Shown piece after piece: positions 19,762-28,974 of a DNA stretch of 64,000 nucleotides. The notes under the pieces were generated by a model that was given only the letters and a program-made list of their open reading frames with translations, had not been told where the DNA came from and did no database searches. Location of the stretch: contig MEFP01000004.1 in the NCBI GenBank assembly GCA_001725155.1, positions 124,001 to 188,000 on the forward strand. The letters run 5' to 3'. The position numbers and the translations under genes were made by a program. Numbering within the stretch: position 1 is the stretch's first letter; each line of letters begins with the position of its first letter. The DNA is from Lysobacteraceae bacterium SCN 69-320 (GTDB taxonomy: Bacteria > Pseudomonadota > Gammaproteobacteria > Xanthomonadales > Rhodanobacteraceae).

Positions 19762-19791
19762 GCCCGGCGGCGGCCATGGCTGCCGCCGGGC
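19762..19791. repeat. Perfect hairpin between two genes
   Basis: A 10-bp perfect GC stem (GCCCGGCGGC / GCCGCCGGGC) encloses a ten-base loop GGCCATGGCT. There is no following T-run, so it could stabilise the upstream mRNA or act as a weak terminator. Confidence 0.6.
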
Positions 19792-19828
19792 CGTTACACT
19801 CGCGCGTTTCCGCGCGGAGCGCCCGGCC

Positions 19829-21199
19829 GTGAATCTTCCCTCCCCTGCAGCCTCGACCGAATCGGCCAGCGCGCAGGAGCGCCGCGTCGCTTTCGAGAGC
19901 CTGCGCGAACGTACCGACGAGCTGGAGCTGATCATCTCGGGTATCAGCCTGCTCGCCCTGCTGGCGCTGCCGGGCTGGCTGTTCGAGCAATGGGTCAAGC
20001 TGGAGCTGCATGCCGAGGGCCAGCGCCATCTGCTGCTGTCGTTGGCCTTCCAGCTCGCCAGCGGTCTGAGCATGACCCTGGCCGGCGCGTTCCTGCTGCA
20101 TCTGGCGGTGCGCGCCTACTGGGTCGGCCTGATCGGGCTCAAGGCTGCGTTTCCGGCCGGCATACGCTGGGAGGCGATCCGCAGCATCGGGCCGATCACG
20201 CGCGAATATCACCGGCGCACCGTGGTCGACCTGGAGTCGGCCATCGACGCAGCCGACCGCGTCGCCTCCATCGTATTCGCGCTGGTCAGCCTGGTCGCGC
20301 TGTCGGTGTTCTGGATAGGCGTGCTGCTGGCGTTGCTCACCTTGCTGGCGATCGGGGTCAGCGCGCTGTTCGATACCCGCCTTGAGCCCAGCGCCGAGAT
20401 CGGCGCGATGGGCTTCGTTGCACTGTCCGTGCTGGTCGTCCTGCCGCAGCTCATACTGGACAACGCCTGGCTGTCGCGCCGTCTGTCGGAGTCGCAATCG
20501 CCGGCGCCCTGGCGTCGCCGGCTCGTCGAGATCCTCGTGCGGCTGCAGAGCGTGCTGATTCCCCAGCGGCTCGTGCTGCCGGTACAGCTGTCGCTGGAAA
20601 GCAATATGCCGCGCTGGGGCTTCACCCTGGTGTTCCTGCTGCTGGTCGGCGGCAGCGCGTTGCTCGGGCGCGTGCAGGAAAACGCCGTGCGCGAGTTCGC
20701 GCTCGTGTCGAGCTATGCCTATTTCGGCGATGCCGATGCGGATGAAGGACTGCGCAGCGCGCACTACGAAAACCTGCGCAGCCCGCACGATGTGCTCGCG
20801 CGCGTGCCGATGATTCCGGCCGACATGGTCGCCGACGGCCATCTGCGCCTGTTTCTGCCATATCTGCCCGATCGCGACAATGCGAGCCTGCGCGCGCGCT
20901 GCGCCGCGGCCGAACAGCGCGCGCAACGGCAGAGCTGTCTGGCCGGGCTGTGGCAGGTCGAGATCGACGGGAAGGCGGTCGGCCTCGGCGAATTCCTGCT
21001 GGCCGAGCGGCGTGATCTCGGTCAGCGCGGACTGCAGGGCTATCTGAGCCTGGCCGGCTTCGCGCCGGGCCGCCACGAACTGCGCGTGCACTGGAACGGC
21101 ACGGTGGCTCCGGTCCGGCCCGGCGCCAGGGCGCCGGAATATCGCATTCCGTTCTGGTTCTCGCCGCCGTTTCAGCAGGACCTCGCGCCGGCACCGTAG
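19829..21199 (+). CDS. Conserved integral membrane protein of unknown function
   Basis: The 456-residue protein starts at GTG 19829 (VNLPSPAAS). It has about five membrane segments: LIISGISLLALLALPGWLF, a segment near 75-95, IVFALVSLVALSVFWIGVLLALL near 155, FVALSVLVVLPQLIL near 200, and FTLVFLLLVGGSALL near 270. The last ~160 residues are soluble and probably periplasmic, with a Cys pair (RARCAAAEQRAQRQSCLAG) and a beta-rich end. I do not recognise a named family. The GTG start is favoured because no in-frame ATG lies nearby and the upstream frame overlaps the previous gene. Confidence 0.72.
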   Translation: MNLPSPAASTESASAQERRVAFESLRERTDELELIISGISLLALLALPGWLFEQWVKLELHAEGQRHLLLSLAFQLASGLSMTLAGAFLLHLAVRAYWVGLIGLKAAFPAGIRWEAIRSIGPITREYHRRTVVDLESAIDAADRVASIVFALVSLVALSVFWIGVLLALLTLLAIGVSALFDTRLEPSAEIGAMGFVALSVLVVLPQLILDNAWLSRRLSESQSPAPWRRRLVEILVRLQSVLIPQRLVLPVQLSLESNMPRWGFTLVFLLLVGGSALLGRVQENAVREFALVSSYAYFGDADADEGLRSAHYENLRSPHDVLARVPMIPADMVADGHLRLFLPYLPDRDNASLRARCAAAEQRAQRQSCLAGLWQVEIDGKAVGLGEFLLAERRDLGQRGLQGYLSLAGFAPGRHELRVHWNGTVAPVRPGARAPEYRIPFWFSPPFQQDLAPAP

Positions 21200-21300
21200 C
21201 GGCGACGCCGCGCCAGCCGCACTCCGGCATGGCCCGGGAAGAGATCTGATCGGAAGGATTCGCACTCGCCGAACCGTAACATCGCGGTCTTCGCGCGGGC

Positions 21301-21334
21301 AAAAAAAAAAGAACCCGCCGGGCGGCGGGTTCTT
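21301..21334 (-). terminator. Terminator of the rpmBG operon
   Basis: On the minus strand the stem AAGAACCCGCC / GGCGGGTTCTT (21309-21334, loop GGGC or its complement) is followed by a run of ten T residues (21301-21310). It starts 14 bases after the rpmG stop. Confidence 0.92.
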
Positions 21335-21347
21335 CGGGGTCCTGCAA

Positions 21348-21512
21348 TTACTTGATCTTGGCTTCTTTGTACGCCACGTGCTTGCGGATGACGGGGTCGT
21401 ACTTCTTGACTTCCATCTTGTCCGGCGTGTTCTTCTTGTTCTTGTCGGTGGTATAGAAGTGGCCGGTGCCGGCGGTGGAGATCAGGCGGATCTTGTCACG
21501 CTTGGATGCCAT
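21348..21512 (-). CDS. rpmG: 50S ribosomal protein L33
   Basis: This is a 54-residue basic protein, [20 protein letters not shown], ending in VAYKEAKIK. It is L33 of the large ribosomal subunit, in the cysteine-free form lacking the zinc-binding CxxC pairs. It lies 12 bases downstream of rpmB on the same strand, the usual bacterial pairing, and ends before a strong terminator. Confidence 0.97.
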   Translation of the reverse strand: MASKRDKIRLISTAGTGHFYTTDKNKKNTPDKMEVKKYDPVIRKHVAYKEAKIK

Positions 21513-21524
21513 GGTTCAGTCTCC

Positions 21525-21761
21525 TCAGATCTTCTCGCCCCGAGCGCGCAGCTCGGCGACGACGACCTCGATACCCTTCTTGTCGATGGTACGCAGGGCG
21601 TGGTTGGAAAGGCGCAGCTTGATCCAGCGGTTCTCGCTCGGCACCCAGAAACGGCGCTCGTGCAGGTTCGGCAGCCAGCGGCGGCGGGTCTTGTTGTTGG
21701 CGTGCGAGACGTTGTTGCCGCTCAGCGCACCCTTGCCGGTAACTTGGCATTTACGGGCCAT
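21525..21761 (-). CDS. rpmB: 50S ribosomal protein L28
   Basis: The 78-residue protein starts [27 protein letters not shown] and contains the L28 signature [20 protein letters not shown]. It is a component of the large ribosomal subunit. The ATG at 21759-21761 gives the normal N-terminus; in-frame starts farther upstream are ignored. It forms an operon with rpmG. Confidence 0.98.
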   Translation of the reverse strand: MARKCQVTGKGALSGNNVSHANNKTRRRWLPNLHERRFWVPSENRWIKLRLSNHALRTIDKKGIEVVVAELRARGEKI

Positions 21762-22077
21762 ACGTACCTCATCAATGTCGGTTGTGCCGCCCTTGGCCAG
21801 GGCGGTATCGGCCAGCGGCATGCAGGGCACGCCACGCGTAGCTGGAAGGCGCTTGCGTCAGTGGAACTGCGCGGAAAGCCGGAACGCGTGCCGGAATTCC
21901 TGGCCCGGGTCAGTCGGGCGCCGCAAAGCGAGCCGCGCTTTATAGCAGGCGGCGGCGGTCCGGGCAAGTCGCGGGCGCGGCGGAGGCCGCCGGCCAGGCC
22001 CGGCTGGCGCTGACTGGACTTCACCGAGTTATGGGATACTCCCGCTCCTTTTCCCCAAGATCGAACCGGAGACAACC
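21762..22077. other. Divergent promoter region between rpmB and secB
   Basis: This 316-base region contains no gene that I can support. It must hold the promoters of rpmBG (leftward) and secB-gpsA (rightward). For secB, the sequence TGGGATACT at 22032-22040 resembles an extended -10 element (TGnGATACT) about 38 bases before the ATG, but a good -35 is not seen. Confidence 0.4.
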
Positions 22078-22563
22078 ATGTCCGACAACGCCGCCAACGG
22101 CCAGGCGCCTGCCCAGCCGCAGCTGTCCGTACAGAAGCTCTACATCAAGGATTCCTCGTTCGAGGCGCCGGCCGCTCCGCACATCTTCCAGGAACAGGGT
22201 CAGCCGCAGATCCAGCTGCAGCTCGGTCAGCAGGTCAATGCACTGGCGCCGGAAGTGTTCGAAGTCGTGCTCAGCGTGACGGTGACCTGCAAGCTCGGCG
22301 AAAAGACCGCCTACCTCTGCGAAGTGCAGCAGGCCGGTATCTTCGGCGTCGCCGGTTTCGACGATGCCAACCGCGATGCGGTGCTCGGCAGCTACTGCCC
22401 GAACGTGCTGTTCCCGTACGCCCGCCAGGCCATCTCCGACATGGTCCAGGGCGGCGGCTTCCCGCCGTTTTTCCTGCAGCCGATCAATTTCGACGCGCTG
22501 TACGCCGAAGCTCTCGCGCGGCGCGCCGAAGGCGGCGCCGATGCGCCGGCTCTGAACGCCTGA
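22078..22563 (+). CDS. secB: Protein-export chaperone SecB
   Basis: SecB is a tetrameric cytoplasmic chaperone that keeps preproteins unfolded and delivers them to SecA. The 161-residue protein contains the family core [42 protein letters not shown] and the C-terminal [24 protein letters not shown] ribosome binding site CGGAGA precedes the ATG. It is followed 5 bases later by gpsA, as in many gammaproteobacteria. Confidence 0.98.
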   Translation: MSDNAANGQAPAQPQLSVQKLYIKDSSFEAPAAPHIFQEQGQPQIQLQLGQQVNALAPEVFEVVLSVTVTCKLGEKTAYLCEVQQAGIFGVAGFDDANRDAVLGSYCPNVLFPYARQAISDMVQGGGFPPFFLQPINFDALYAEALARRAEGGADAPALNA

Positions 22564-22568
22564 ACGCA

Positions 22569-23585
22569 ATGAGTGCGCAGTCCCGGGTTGCCGTCCTGGG
22601 TGCCGGCTCCTGGGGAACCGCACTGGCCAGCCTGCTCGCGCGGCATGGCGTCCATACCACCTTGTGGGGACGCGATGCCGCGGCGATGCAGGCCATGGCC
22701 GAAACCGGCCGCAACGCGCGCTACCTGCCGCAGAGTCCGCTGCCGGACAAGCTGAATTTCAGCGCCGACCTCGCCGCCAGCGTGGCCGACGTGGACTGGA
22801 TCCTCGTCGTCACGCCGAGCCATGCCTTCCGCGAACTGATCGAAACGCTCGCGCGCCTGCCGGCCCGCTTTCGCGGCCTGGCCTGGGCCACCAAGGGTTT
22901 CGAGCCCGGCACGGGCCGTTTCCTGCACGAACTCGTCGAAGAAATCCTGCCGGGCCAGCCGGCCGCCGTCGTCACGGGCCCGTCGTTCGCGCGCGAGGTC
23001 GTCGACGGCCTGCCGACTGCCGTGACCGTGCATTCCGACGATGCCGACTTCGCCCAGACCGTTGCCGAACAGCTGCATGGCCCGACGTTCCGCGCCTATA
23101 CCGGCAGCGACATGCTCGGCGCCGAGCTCGGCGGCGCGATGAAGAACGTGCTGGCCGTCGCGACCGGCGTCGCCGACGGCATGCAGCTCGGTCTGAATGC
23201 GCGCGCCGGCCTGATCACGCGAGGCCTCAACGAGATGCTGCGTCTGGGCGTCGCGCTCGGCGCACGCGCCGAAACGCTGATGGGTCTGGCCGGTCTCGGC
23301 GATCTCGTGCTGACCTGTACCGGCGACCTGTCGCGCAACCGCCGCCTCGGTCTTGCGCTGGGCCGCGGCACGCCGCTCGCGCAGGCCGTGGCCGAAATCG
23401 GTCAGGTCGTCGAAAGCGTGCAGACCGTCGACGAAGTCATGCGCCTGGCCGAACGCCATGGCGTGGAGCTGCCGATCGCGCAGAGCGTGCAGCGCGTGCT
23501 GCACGAGGAAATCACGCCGCCCGAAGGCCTGCGCCTGCTGCTCGCGCGCGAGCAGAAGCCCGAATATCCCGAATCGTTTCCGTAA
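22569..23585 (+). CDS. gpsA: NAD(P)H-dependent glycerol-3-phosphate dehydrogenase GpsA
   Basis: GpsA reduces dihydroxyacetone phosphate to sn-glycerol 3-phosphate, the substrate of PlsB encoded earlier in this window. The 338-residue protein has the nucleotide-binding [11 protein letters not shown] near residue 11, TGPSFAREV, the catalytic-lysine region GGAMKNVLA and a C-terminal EYPESFP end. It is 5 bases from secB and presumably in the same transcript. Confidence 0.97.
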   Translation: MSAQSRVAVLGAGSWGTALASLLARHGVHTTLWGRDAAAMQAMAETGRNARYLPQSPLPDKLNFSADLAASVADVDWILVVTPSHAFRELIETLARLPARFRGLAWATKGFEPGTGRFLHELVEEILPGQPAAVVTGPSFAREVVDGLPTAVTVHSDDADFAQTVAEQLHGPTFRAYTGSDMLGAELGGAMKNVLAVATGVADGMQLGLNARAGLITRGLNEMLRLGVALGARAETLMGLAGLGDLVLTCTGDLSRNRRLGLALGRGTPLAQAVAEIGQVVESVQTVDEVMRLAERHGVELPIAQSVQRVLHEEITPPEGLRLLLAREQKPEYPESFP

Positions 23586-23615
23586 CGCGCCGGCATCCGG
23601 CGCGGCCGTATCCGG

Positions 23616-23652
23616 CATCGCGGCGGCGGCGGCTCACGCCGCCGCCGCGATG
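23616..23652. terminator. Convergent intergenic GC hairpin
   Basis: CATCGCGGCGGCGGC pairs with GCCGCCGCCGCGATG (15 bp) around a short loop, located between the convergent ends of gpsA and the M1 peptidase gene. It lacks a T-run, so it is at best a Rho-dependent or structural terminator. Confidence 0.45.
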
Positions 23653-23659
23653 ACTGCGA

Positions 23660-25528
23660 TCACGGCTTGGCTTTGGTCTTGGCCTTGTCCAGCGCCGCCT
23701 GCACCGAGCCCGTCGTGATCGGGTGATAGCCCGGGCGAGCCTTGGCGAACACGCCTTCGGCGAAGGTCAGTCCGTCCGGTGTGGTCATCAACGCTTCCCA
23801 GGTCGGCATGATGAGCTTGCGCCGGCCGATCGCGATCAGGAACTTCTCGATTTCCGGCCGCGCGGCGGTGTAGCCGCTGCGTACGGTCAGCGGGTACCAG
23901 CGTTGCGCGATCTCGCCGTTGGCCGTGCCGCTGAAGTGCAGTGCCGCGTCGAGGTCGGCGAGCTGCTTCGCGTCGAGTTTCTGCGGCAGCCCTTCGAGGA
24001 AATGCACGGTTTCCAGAGTGCCCCATTTCGCCGCGGCCAGCGACGCCGCATCGCGCTTGCCGGCCTGCCAGTCGGTGCGCGCCGCGTCGATCTTGTCGAA
24101 GCGTGCCGACTTGGCCGCGACGGCCGTGGCCGGCAGGCCCGGCTGCTTGAGCCAGGCGTCGATTTCTTCCGCCTTGACCTTGCCCGGATGCTTGTCGATG
24201 AGGTTCTTCTGCAGATAGGCGACGAAGGTGTCGCTGTCGACGCTCTGGAACGCGTGCTGATCGAACCAGCTGCGCAGGAACGCGTCGAAGGTCGCGCGGC
24301 CGAAGCGCTGTTCGAGGAAGCTCAGGAACCAGGCCCCCTTGATGTAGGCGACCTGGGTCAGCGCTTCGTCGGGATCTCGGCCGGCCAGCGGCGCGAGCAT
24401 CAGCAACTGGTCGGCCGGCGCCAGCTCGGCCATTTCCTGCTTGAGGCCGAACTGGCTGATCACGTCTTCCATGTCGGCCTGCTCGCGGCCGTAGACGGCC
24501 TCGACGATGCGGTTCTCGACATAGCTCGTGAAGCCCTCGTTGAGCCAGATGTCCTTCCAGCTCGAATTGGTCACGAGGTTGCCCGACCAGGAATGGGCAA
24601 GCTCGTGCGCAACCAGCGAAGTCAGGCTCTTGTCGCCGACGATGACGGTCGGCGTGGCGAAGGTCATGCGCGGGTTTTCCATGCCGCCGAACGGAAAACT
24701 CGGCGGCAGCACGAGGATGTCGTAGCGGCCCCAGCTATAGTCGCCGTAGAGCTTCTCGGTCGTGGCGATCATCTTCTCGGTGTCTTCGAATTCCTTGGCC
24801 GCCTTCTCGACCATGGACGGCTCGGCATACACCGCCGTGCGCGGTCCCGTGCTCTTGACCGCGATGTCGCCGACAGCGATCGCGAGCAGGTAGGACGGAA
24901 TCGGCTTGTCCATCTCGAAATGGAATTCGCCGCTGTCGAGCGCGGCGTCGGGATTGTTGTTCGCGCTCATCACTGCGCGCAGCGGCTTGGGCACGTGCAC
25001 GTCGGCGGTATAGGTGAAGCGCACGGCCGGCGTGTCCTGCAGCGGTACCCAGGAGCGCGCGTGGATGGCCTGCGACTGGGAGAACAGGAACGGATGCTGC
25101 TTGCCGGCGGTCTGCGCCTCGCTGAGCCACTGCAGGCCCGAGGCATTCGGATTCGTCGCGTAGGACACGCGGATCTTCGGCGCCTGCTCGTCCAGGGTCA
25201 CGATCAGCGGCGCGCCGAGGATCTTGTCGGCATTGCCGAGCGAAAACTTCGCCGGCGTGGCCTTGCCGGCCGCGTCGATGATTTCGACGGTCGCGATGGA
25301 AAGATCGCGCGTGTCGAGCTTGAGCTCGCGCGCGGCCTTGTCGCGCCAGTCGAGGCTGAGTTCCGCCTTGCCGACGATCTGGCGCGACTTGAACGTGACG
25401 TGCAGATCCAGCGCGAGCTGGGTCACGCGGACCTTGTCGGTCTCGGCGTAGGAGTTCGGATCGTTCGCCGCCTGGGCGGAAACCGCGAACAGGGCGAGTG
25501 CGGGCAGTAGGGCGTGGATGGGAGACAT
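23660..25528 (-). CDS. Secreted M1-family aminopeptidase (leukotriene A4 hydrolase-like)
   Basis: The 622-residue protein begins MSPIHALLPALALFAVSAQAAND, a Sec signal peptide, so it is exported. The N-terminal beta domain is followed by the substrate-binding PFGGMENP near residue 285, the zinc motif HELAHSW near 312 with its third ligand in WLNEGFT near 335, and a C-terminal alpha-helical domain of the LTA4H type. It probably acts on peptides in the periplasm. The start is placed at the signal peptide; earlier in-frame residues are Arg-rich and implausible. Confidence 0.92.
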   Translation of the reverse strand: MSPIHALLPALALFAVSAQAANDPNSYAETDKVRVTQLALDLHVTFKSRQIVGKAELSLDWRDKAARELKLDTRDLSIATVEIIDAAGKATPAKFSLGNADKILGAPLIVTLDEQAPKIRVSYATNPNASGLQWLSEAQTAGKQHPFLFSQSQAIHARSWVPLQDTPAVRFTYTADVHVPKPLRAVMSANNNPDAALDSGEFHFEMDKPIPSYLLAIAVGDIAVKSTGPRTAVYAEPSMVEKAAKEFEDTEKMIATTEKLYGDYSWGRYDILVLPPSFPFGGMENPRMTFATPTVIVGDKSLTSLVAHELAHSWSGNLVTNSSWKDIWLNEGFTSYVENRIVEAVYGREQADMEDVISQFGLKQEMAELAPADQLLMLAPLAGRDPDEALTQVAYIKGAWFLSFLEQRFGRATFDAFLRSWFDQHAFQSVDSDTFVAYLQKNLIDKHPGKVKAEEIDAWLKQPGLPATAVAAKSARFDKIDAARTDWQAGKRDAASLAAAKWGTLETVHFLEGLPQKLDAKQLADLDAALHFSGTANGEIAQRWYPLTVRSGYTAARPEIEKFLIAIGRRKLIMPTWEALMTTPDGLTFAEGVFAKARPGYHPITTGSVQAALDKAKTKAKP

Positions 25529-25740
25529 GGCGCGGCCGTACGACGGAAGAAGCGCCGAGTATGCCACCGCCGTGCCGGCTCGCCAGTTGCGCGGTGTTGC
25601 GCCGGACGGCATTGCGGCGGCGTGCCGGCGACGCGGCGGCCGGCTCGTGCGGCGCATGTCCGGGCGCCGGTGCGAGGCGCCGCGCGGCCGGCAGCCTCGA
25701 CGTTCGTCAGCCGCTGGCGGTCACGGCGCGCCGGCGGGAG

Positions 25741-26490
25741 TCAGACGCGGTAGCCGCGATGGATCGCCACGATGCCGGCCGTGAGATTGCGCACCTCGAC
25801 CTTGGCGAAGCCGGCCTGTTCCAGCATGCCGGCCAGGGTGGCCTGGTTCGGATGCCTGCGGATGGATTCGGCCAGATACCGATAGCTGTCGGCGTCCTGG
25901 GCGAACAATCGGCCCAGCCGCGGCAGCACCTGGAACGAGTGGAAGTCGTACAGCGGCTTGAGCCAGTCCTGACGCACTTCGGAGAATTCGAGAATCAGCG
26001 CGCGGCCGCCGATCTTCAGCACGCGATGCATTTCCTCGAGCGCGCGCTGCTTGTCGGTGACGTTGCGCAGGCCGAACGCGATCGTGACCGCGTCGAAGCT
26101 CCTGTCCGGGAACGGCAGCGCTTCGGCATTCATCTGTGCGTAGCGCAGGCCCTGCACGAGGCCGCGGTCGGTCAGCCGGTCGCGGCCCACGCGCAGCATC
26201 GCGCTGTTGATGTCGCCGACTACGACCTCGCCTTCGTTGCCGACCAGCGGCAGCAGCAGCGCGGCGATGTCGCCGGTGCCGCCGGCCAGATCGAGCACGC
26301 GATCGCCGCGGCGCAGGCCGCTGATCGCCGCGAAATGGCGCTTCCAGAGCCGGTGTACGCCGAACGACATGAGGTCGTTCATGAGGTCGTAGTTCGTCGC
26401 GACCGAAGTGAAGACTTCGCCGACGAGCTTCTGTTTCTCCGCGACCGGAACGTCGCGGTAGCCGAAATGCGTGGTGGATTGGTCGCTCAT
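25741..26490 (-). CDS. ubiE: Ubiquinone/menaquinone C-methyltransferase UbiE
   Basis: UbiE is a SAM-dependent methyltransferase that acts on the quinone ring (2-polyprenyl-6-methoxy-benzoquinol) in ubiquinone synthesis. The 249-residue protein has [24 protein letters not shown], the SAM-binding [12 protein letters not shown] near residue 65, and [12 protein letters not shown]. The ATG at 26488-26490 gives [15 protein letters not shown] 212-base gap without a gene separates it from the peptidase gene downstream on the same strand. Confidence 0.97.
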   Translation of the reverse strand: MSDQSTTHFGYRDVPVAEKQKLVGEVFTSVATNYDLMNDLMSFGVHRLWKRHFAAISGLRRGDRVLDLAGGTGDIAALLLPLVGNEGEVVVGDINSAMLRVGRDRLTDRGLVQGLRYAQMNAEALPFPDRSFDAVTIAFGLRNVTDKQRALEEMHRVLKIGGRALILEFSEVRQDWLKPLYDFHSFQVLPRLGRLFAQDADSYRYLAESIRRHPNQATLAGMLEQAGFAKVEVRNLTAGIVAIHRGYRV

Positions 26491-26605
26491 AGGCTGCGCA
26501 TGCTAGCGCAGCCGGGCCGGGCTATCACGGACTTGCGGCAGGACGCCGCGGGCGGGGCCAGCGCGGCGACAGTAGGCGCCGCCGCGCCGAGACAGCCGCG
26601 GATGC

Positions 26606-27064
26606 TCAGTTCGGCAGACGGCCGCAGTCGTCGTTAGGGTTGCACTTCGGCCCGCCCGTATTGACGAGGTGGTCGTTCAACAGCCCCCACTCGCCGCCGG
26701 GTACGCGACCGTACGAAGTATCACGCGTCCAGCCATTGAGTTCCTGATGATAGTCGACACGCGTGGTGCTGACAGGAACGCTACCCGGCAGCGGAGGATT
26801 CGGCAGCGGAGGAGCGCCGTTGGCGGCGCCGCGGGGAACCTGGCCGCCGACCACGATCTGTGTTCCGGCTATGCCGAGCGCGGCTGCATCGGCCGGGCTC
26901 AGTTGCCGGGTTTGAACCGTTCGACTGCCGTCGCTCTCGACGGCCGTCACGGTCATCTCGAATCGCTGCGTCGGCCCAGCCGACGCCGGAGCGGATCGAG
27001 CCGTTTCGGCCATGCTTGCAAGCAGCAAAATTGTCAATGCGCAAAAACAAAATGGTTTCGAAAT
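26606..27064 (-). CDS. Small secreted protein, probable ATT start
   Basis: I do not recognise the family. Starting at ATT (27062-27064) the product is 152 residues with an excellent signal peptide (MSKPFCFCALTILLLASMAE, cleaving near ARSA). AGGGA (27072-27076) sits seven bases before that ATT. No ATG or GTG in frame precedes the hydrophobic stretch; the alternatives, TTG at 27037 or ATG at 27013, truncate or remove the signal. The mature part has VTAVESDGSRTVQTRQL, a Pro-rich middle and a C-terminal GGEWGLLNDHLVN with two cysteines. It resembles the gene at 27176-27610. Confidence 0.62.
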   Translation of the reverse strand: MSKPFCFCALTILLLASMAETARSAPASAGPTQRFEMTVTAVESDGSRTVQTRQLSPADAAALGIAGTQIVVGGQVPRGAANGAPPLPNPPLPGSVPVSTTRVDYHQELNGWTRDTSYGRVPGGEWGLLNDHLVNTGGPKCNPNDDCGRLPN

Positions 27065-27175
27065 AAATTTTTCCCTAAATCTTAAATTGCGCTCCCTGTT
27101 TGCGTGACCCCGACTCTAGAGGCTGGCGCCATGCGCGCAACTGTGCGGAGTCGTACGGGCCGTAATGGCCCGAGC

Positions 27176-27610
27176 CTATTCCACCGGCCGTATCGGCCCG
27201 ACCAGCGGTTTGCTCAAGGTGGCCTTGTCGCGTGGATTGTCGAGCTGATCCGATGTGAGCTGCCAGCTGCCGTCGGCGCGACGCGTGAATGTGGTCGTGC
27301 GCAGCCAGACGCTGCGCTTCTGCACAAACTCCAGTTGCGCCGCGCCCGGCGGATAGTCCGCGCCGGCCGGCGGCTGCGGCGGCAGCGGCGCGCCGAGCGC
27401 CTCGGGGCGCGTGTCGCTGATCGCGCTGACGCCGTAGAGCGGCTCCTCGTGCAGATCGAGATGCCGCGTGAGGATCGCGCGGGCGCCGTCGGCCTGGCGG
27501 ACTTCGATGCGCAGCTCGGTCCGTGCAGGCGGCGAAGCGATCGTAACGCCGACCGTCAGCGCCAGCGCGACGGCGGCGAAGCTCCGTCCCCAGACATGGC
27601 TTGCGCGCAT
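27176..27610 (-). CDS. Small secreted protein, paralogue-like neighbour
   Basis: The 144-residue protein starts MRASHVWGRSFAAVALALTVGVTIA, a signal peptide. Its mature part has IEVRQADGARAILTRHL, a Pro-rich linker (GAPLPPQPPAGADYPP) and WLRTTTFTRRADGSWQLTSDQLDN. The order and spacing of these elements follow those of the gene at 26606-27064 downstream on the same strand, so the two are probably diverged duplicates. There is no named family that I recognise; export to the periplasm or outside is likely. Confidence 0.7.
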   Translation of the reverse strand: MRASHVWGRSFAAVALALTVGVTIASPPARTELRIEVRQADGARAILTRHLDLHEEPLYGVSAISDTRPEALGAPLPPQPPAGADYPPGAAQLEFVQKRSVWLRTTTFTRRADGSWQLTSDQLDNPRDKATLSKPLVGPIRPVE

Positions 27611-27717
27611 CGCTTTTCCCGCATTGCCGGTACGCGGCTATTAGTGCCGCGTATCGCGGCATCAGGGAAGAGGGCGCGGCGCCGCCGGCGTTGCGGGAAT
27701 CCGGAATTGAGCCGGAT

Positions 27718-28074
27718 TCAGCGCTGCAGCCCGGCCTGCTCCAGCGCGGCGAGGTAAGCCGGCCAGTTCGTGTCCTGTTGGCGGCCGAGCTCGTGCAGCA
27801 CGCTCCAGGAGAAGATGCCGGTCTGGTGGCCGTCGTCGAAGCGCAGCAGCACGGCGTAATGGCCTACCGGCTCGATCGCGTCGATGTTCACATGACGCTT
27901 GCCGGCGACGAGCACGCGCTGCCCCGGGCCGTGGCCCTGGACCTCGGCGCTCGGCGAGTGGGTGCGCAGGTATTCGCAGGGCAGCCGGAACACCTCGCCC
28001 GACTCGAAGCTGACTTCGAGCAGGTGCGAGGCGCGGTGCAGCACGATGCCGGTAGGCCGCGGCGTAGCAGTCAT
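27718..28074 (-). CDS. DUF971 (GBBH-like N-terminal) protein
   Basis: The 118-residue protein has the core LEVSFESGEVFRLPCEYLRTHSPSAEVQGHG followed by VNIDAIEPVGHYAVLLRFDDGHQTGIFSW, typical of DUF971, the domain that in larger proteins forms the N-terminus of gamma-butyrobetaine hydroxylase. Small stand-alone versions occur widely in proteobacteria; the role is unknown. It lies 8 bases after the preceding gene (28083-28697) on the same strand, so they are probably co-transcribed. Confidence 0.9.
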   Translation of the reverse strand: MTATPRPTGIVLHRASHLLEVSFESGEVFRLPCEYLRTHSPSAEVQGHGPGQRVLVAGKRHVNIDAIEPVGHYAVLLRFDDGHQTGIFSWSVLHELGRQQDTNWPAYLAALEQAGLQR

Positions 28075-28082
28075 GGCCGCGC

Positions 28083-28697
28083 TCAGCGCGGGTCGGTGCT
28101 GTGCAGGCGCGGTTCCTGCGGCGGACCGCTGGGCTCGCCGGCGACGCGGTACAGCGTATGCATGTACGAGGTGCCGAAGCCGATCGAGCCGATGTCGTCG
28201 TATTCGTAGTCGCCGGCGTCCGGATACCAGCGCGCGTTCGGATCAATCTCGCGCAGGGTCAGCACTTCGGGGCCGGCGTTCTCCAGCTTGCCGATATAGC
28301 TGGCTTCGCCGGTTTCCTCGTCGAGCATGTTCACCGAGATCACCGGCGCCAGCGCTGCGGCCGCGCGGGCCACGCTGGCCCAGTTGTCCAGCGGAAAGCC
28401 GGCCGGGGCATTCAGGGTTTCGCCGTTCAGGGCCAGTGCCTTGTCGACGAATTCACGCGACGGATCCTCTTCGGCATGGCTGACGTCGCCCAGGGCGATC
28501 ACGAGGTAGCCGTCAAAGCGCATCGAGTCGGAAATTTCGGCGATCAGCACGAAATCAGCCGAAACGTCGACGATCATGCCGTGAACCCAGCCCGGATCTA
28601 TGCCTTCGCGCTTGACGCGGACGGGGATGTGCTGTTCCTGCGCCTCGCGCAGGTAGGCGCGCGGGCCACGCGCCTTGAATTTCACGATATTGGTCAT
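28083..28697 (-). CDS. Conserved protein of unknown function with a possible internal duplication
   Basis: This is a 204-residue cytoplasmic protein without membrane segments. The first half contains IPVRVKREGIDPGWVHGMIV and DVSADFVLIAEISDSMRFDGY; the second half contains ASYIGKLENAGPEVLTLREI and YEYDDIGSIGFGTSYMHTLYRVAG. The two halves share a beta-strand-like layout in the same order, which suggests a duplicated small barrel, though sequence identity is low. It ends in a Pro-rich tail. It precedes the DUF971 gene by 8 bases. I do not know a function. Confidence 0.7.
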   Translation of the reverse strand: MTNIVKFKARGPRAYLREAQEQHIPVRVKREGIDPGWVHGMIVDVSADFVLIAEISDSMRFDGYLVIALGDVSHAEEDPSREFVDKALALNGETLNAPAGFPLDNWASVARAAAALAPVISVNMLDEETGEASYIGKLENAGPEVLTLREIDPNARWYPDAGDYEYDDIGSIGFGTSYMHTLYRVAGEPSGPPQEPRLHSTDPR

Positions 28698-28783
28698 GGG
28701 CGGAATTGTAGCCGACCCGGCGCGGAGCCGGGTTCACGGCGCGTTATCTGGGGGCGTGCCGCGGCTTTGAAAGGCGGGCAGAA

Positions 28784-28824
28784 AGTACGGCCGGACCCGA
28801 TCCGGCGATCGGGTCCGGCGTACT
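28784..28824 (-). terminator. Long hairpin downstream of aceA
   Basis: AGTAC and CCGGACCCGAT pair with ATCGGGTCCGG and GTACT around a six-base loop, with a mismatch or bulge between the two arms. On the minus strand it is followed by TTTCTG, a weak T-run, about 150 bases past the aceA stop. It is the best terminator candidate for the aceBA transcript. Confidence 0.55.
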
Positions 28825-28974
28825 CCTCTCCTCCCCAGGAGAACCGTGACGGAACGACTTCTGGCGACCTCGGCAGTATCGGCCGGGCCGGTGCGGCGTT
28901 CCTTCGTTCGTCGTGCGCCGGCCGCCCCGGCTGTCCCCGCGCAGAGCGAAGGGGCGCCGGGGGTCCGCGTCGCC

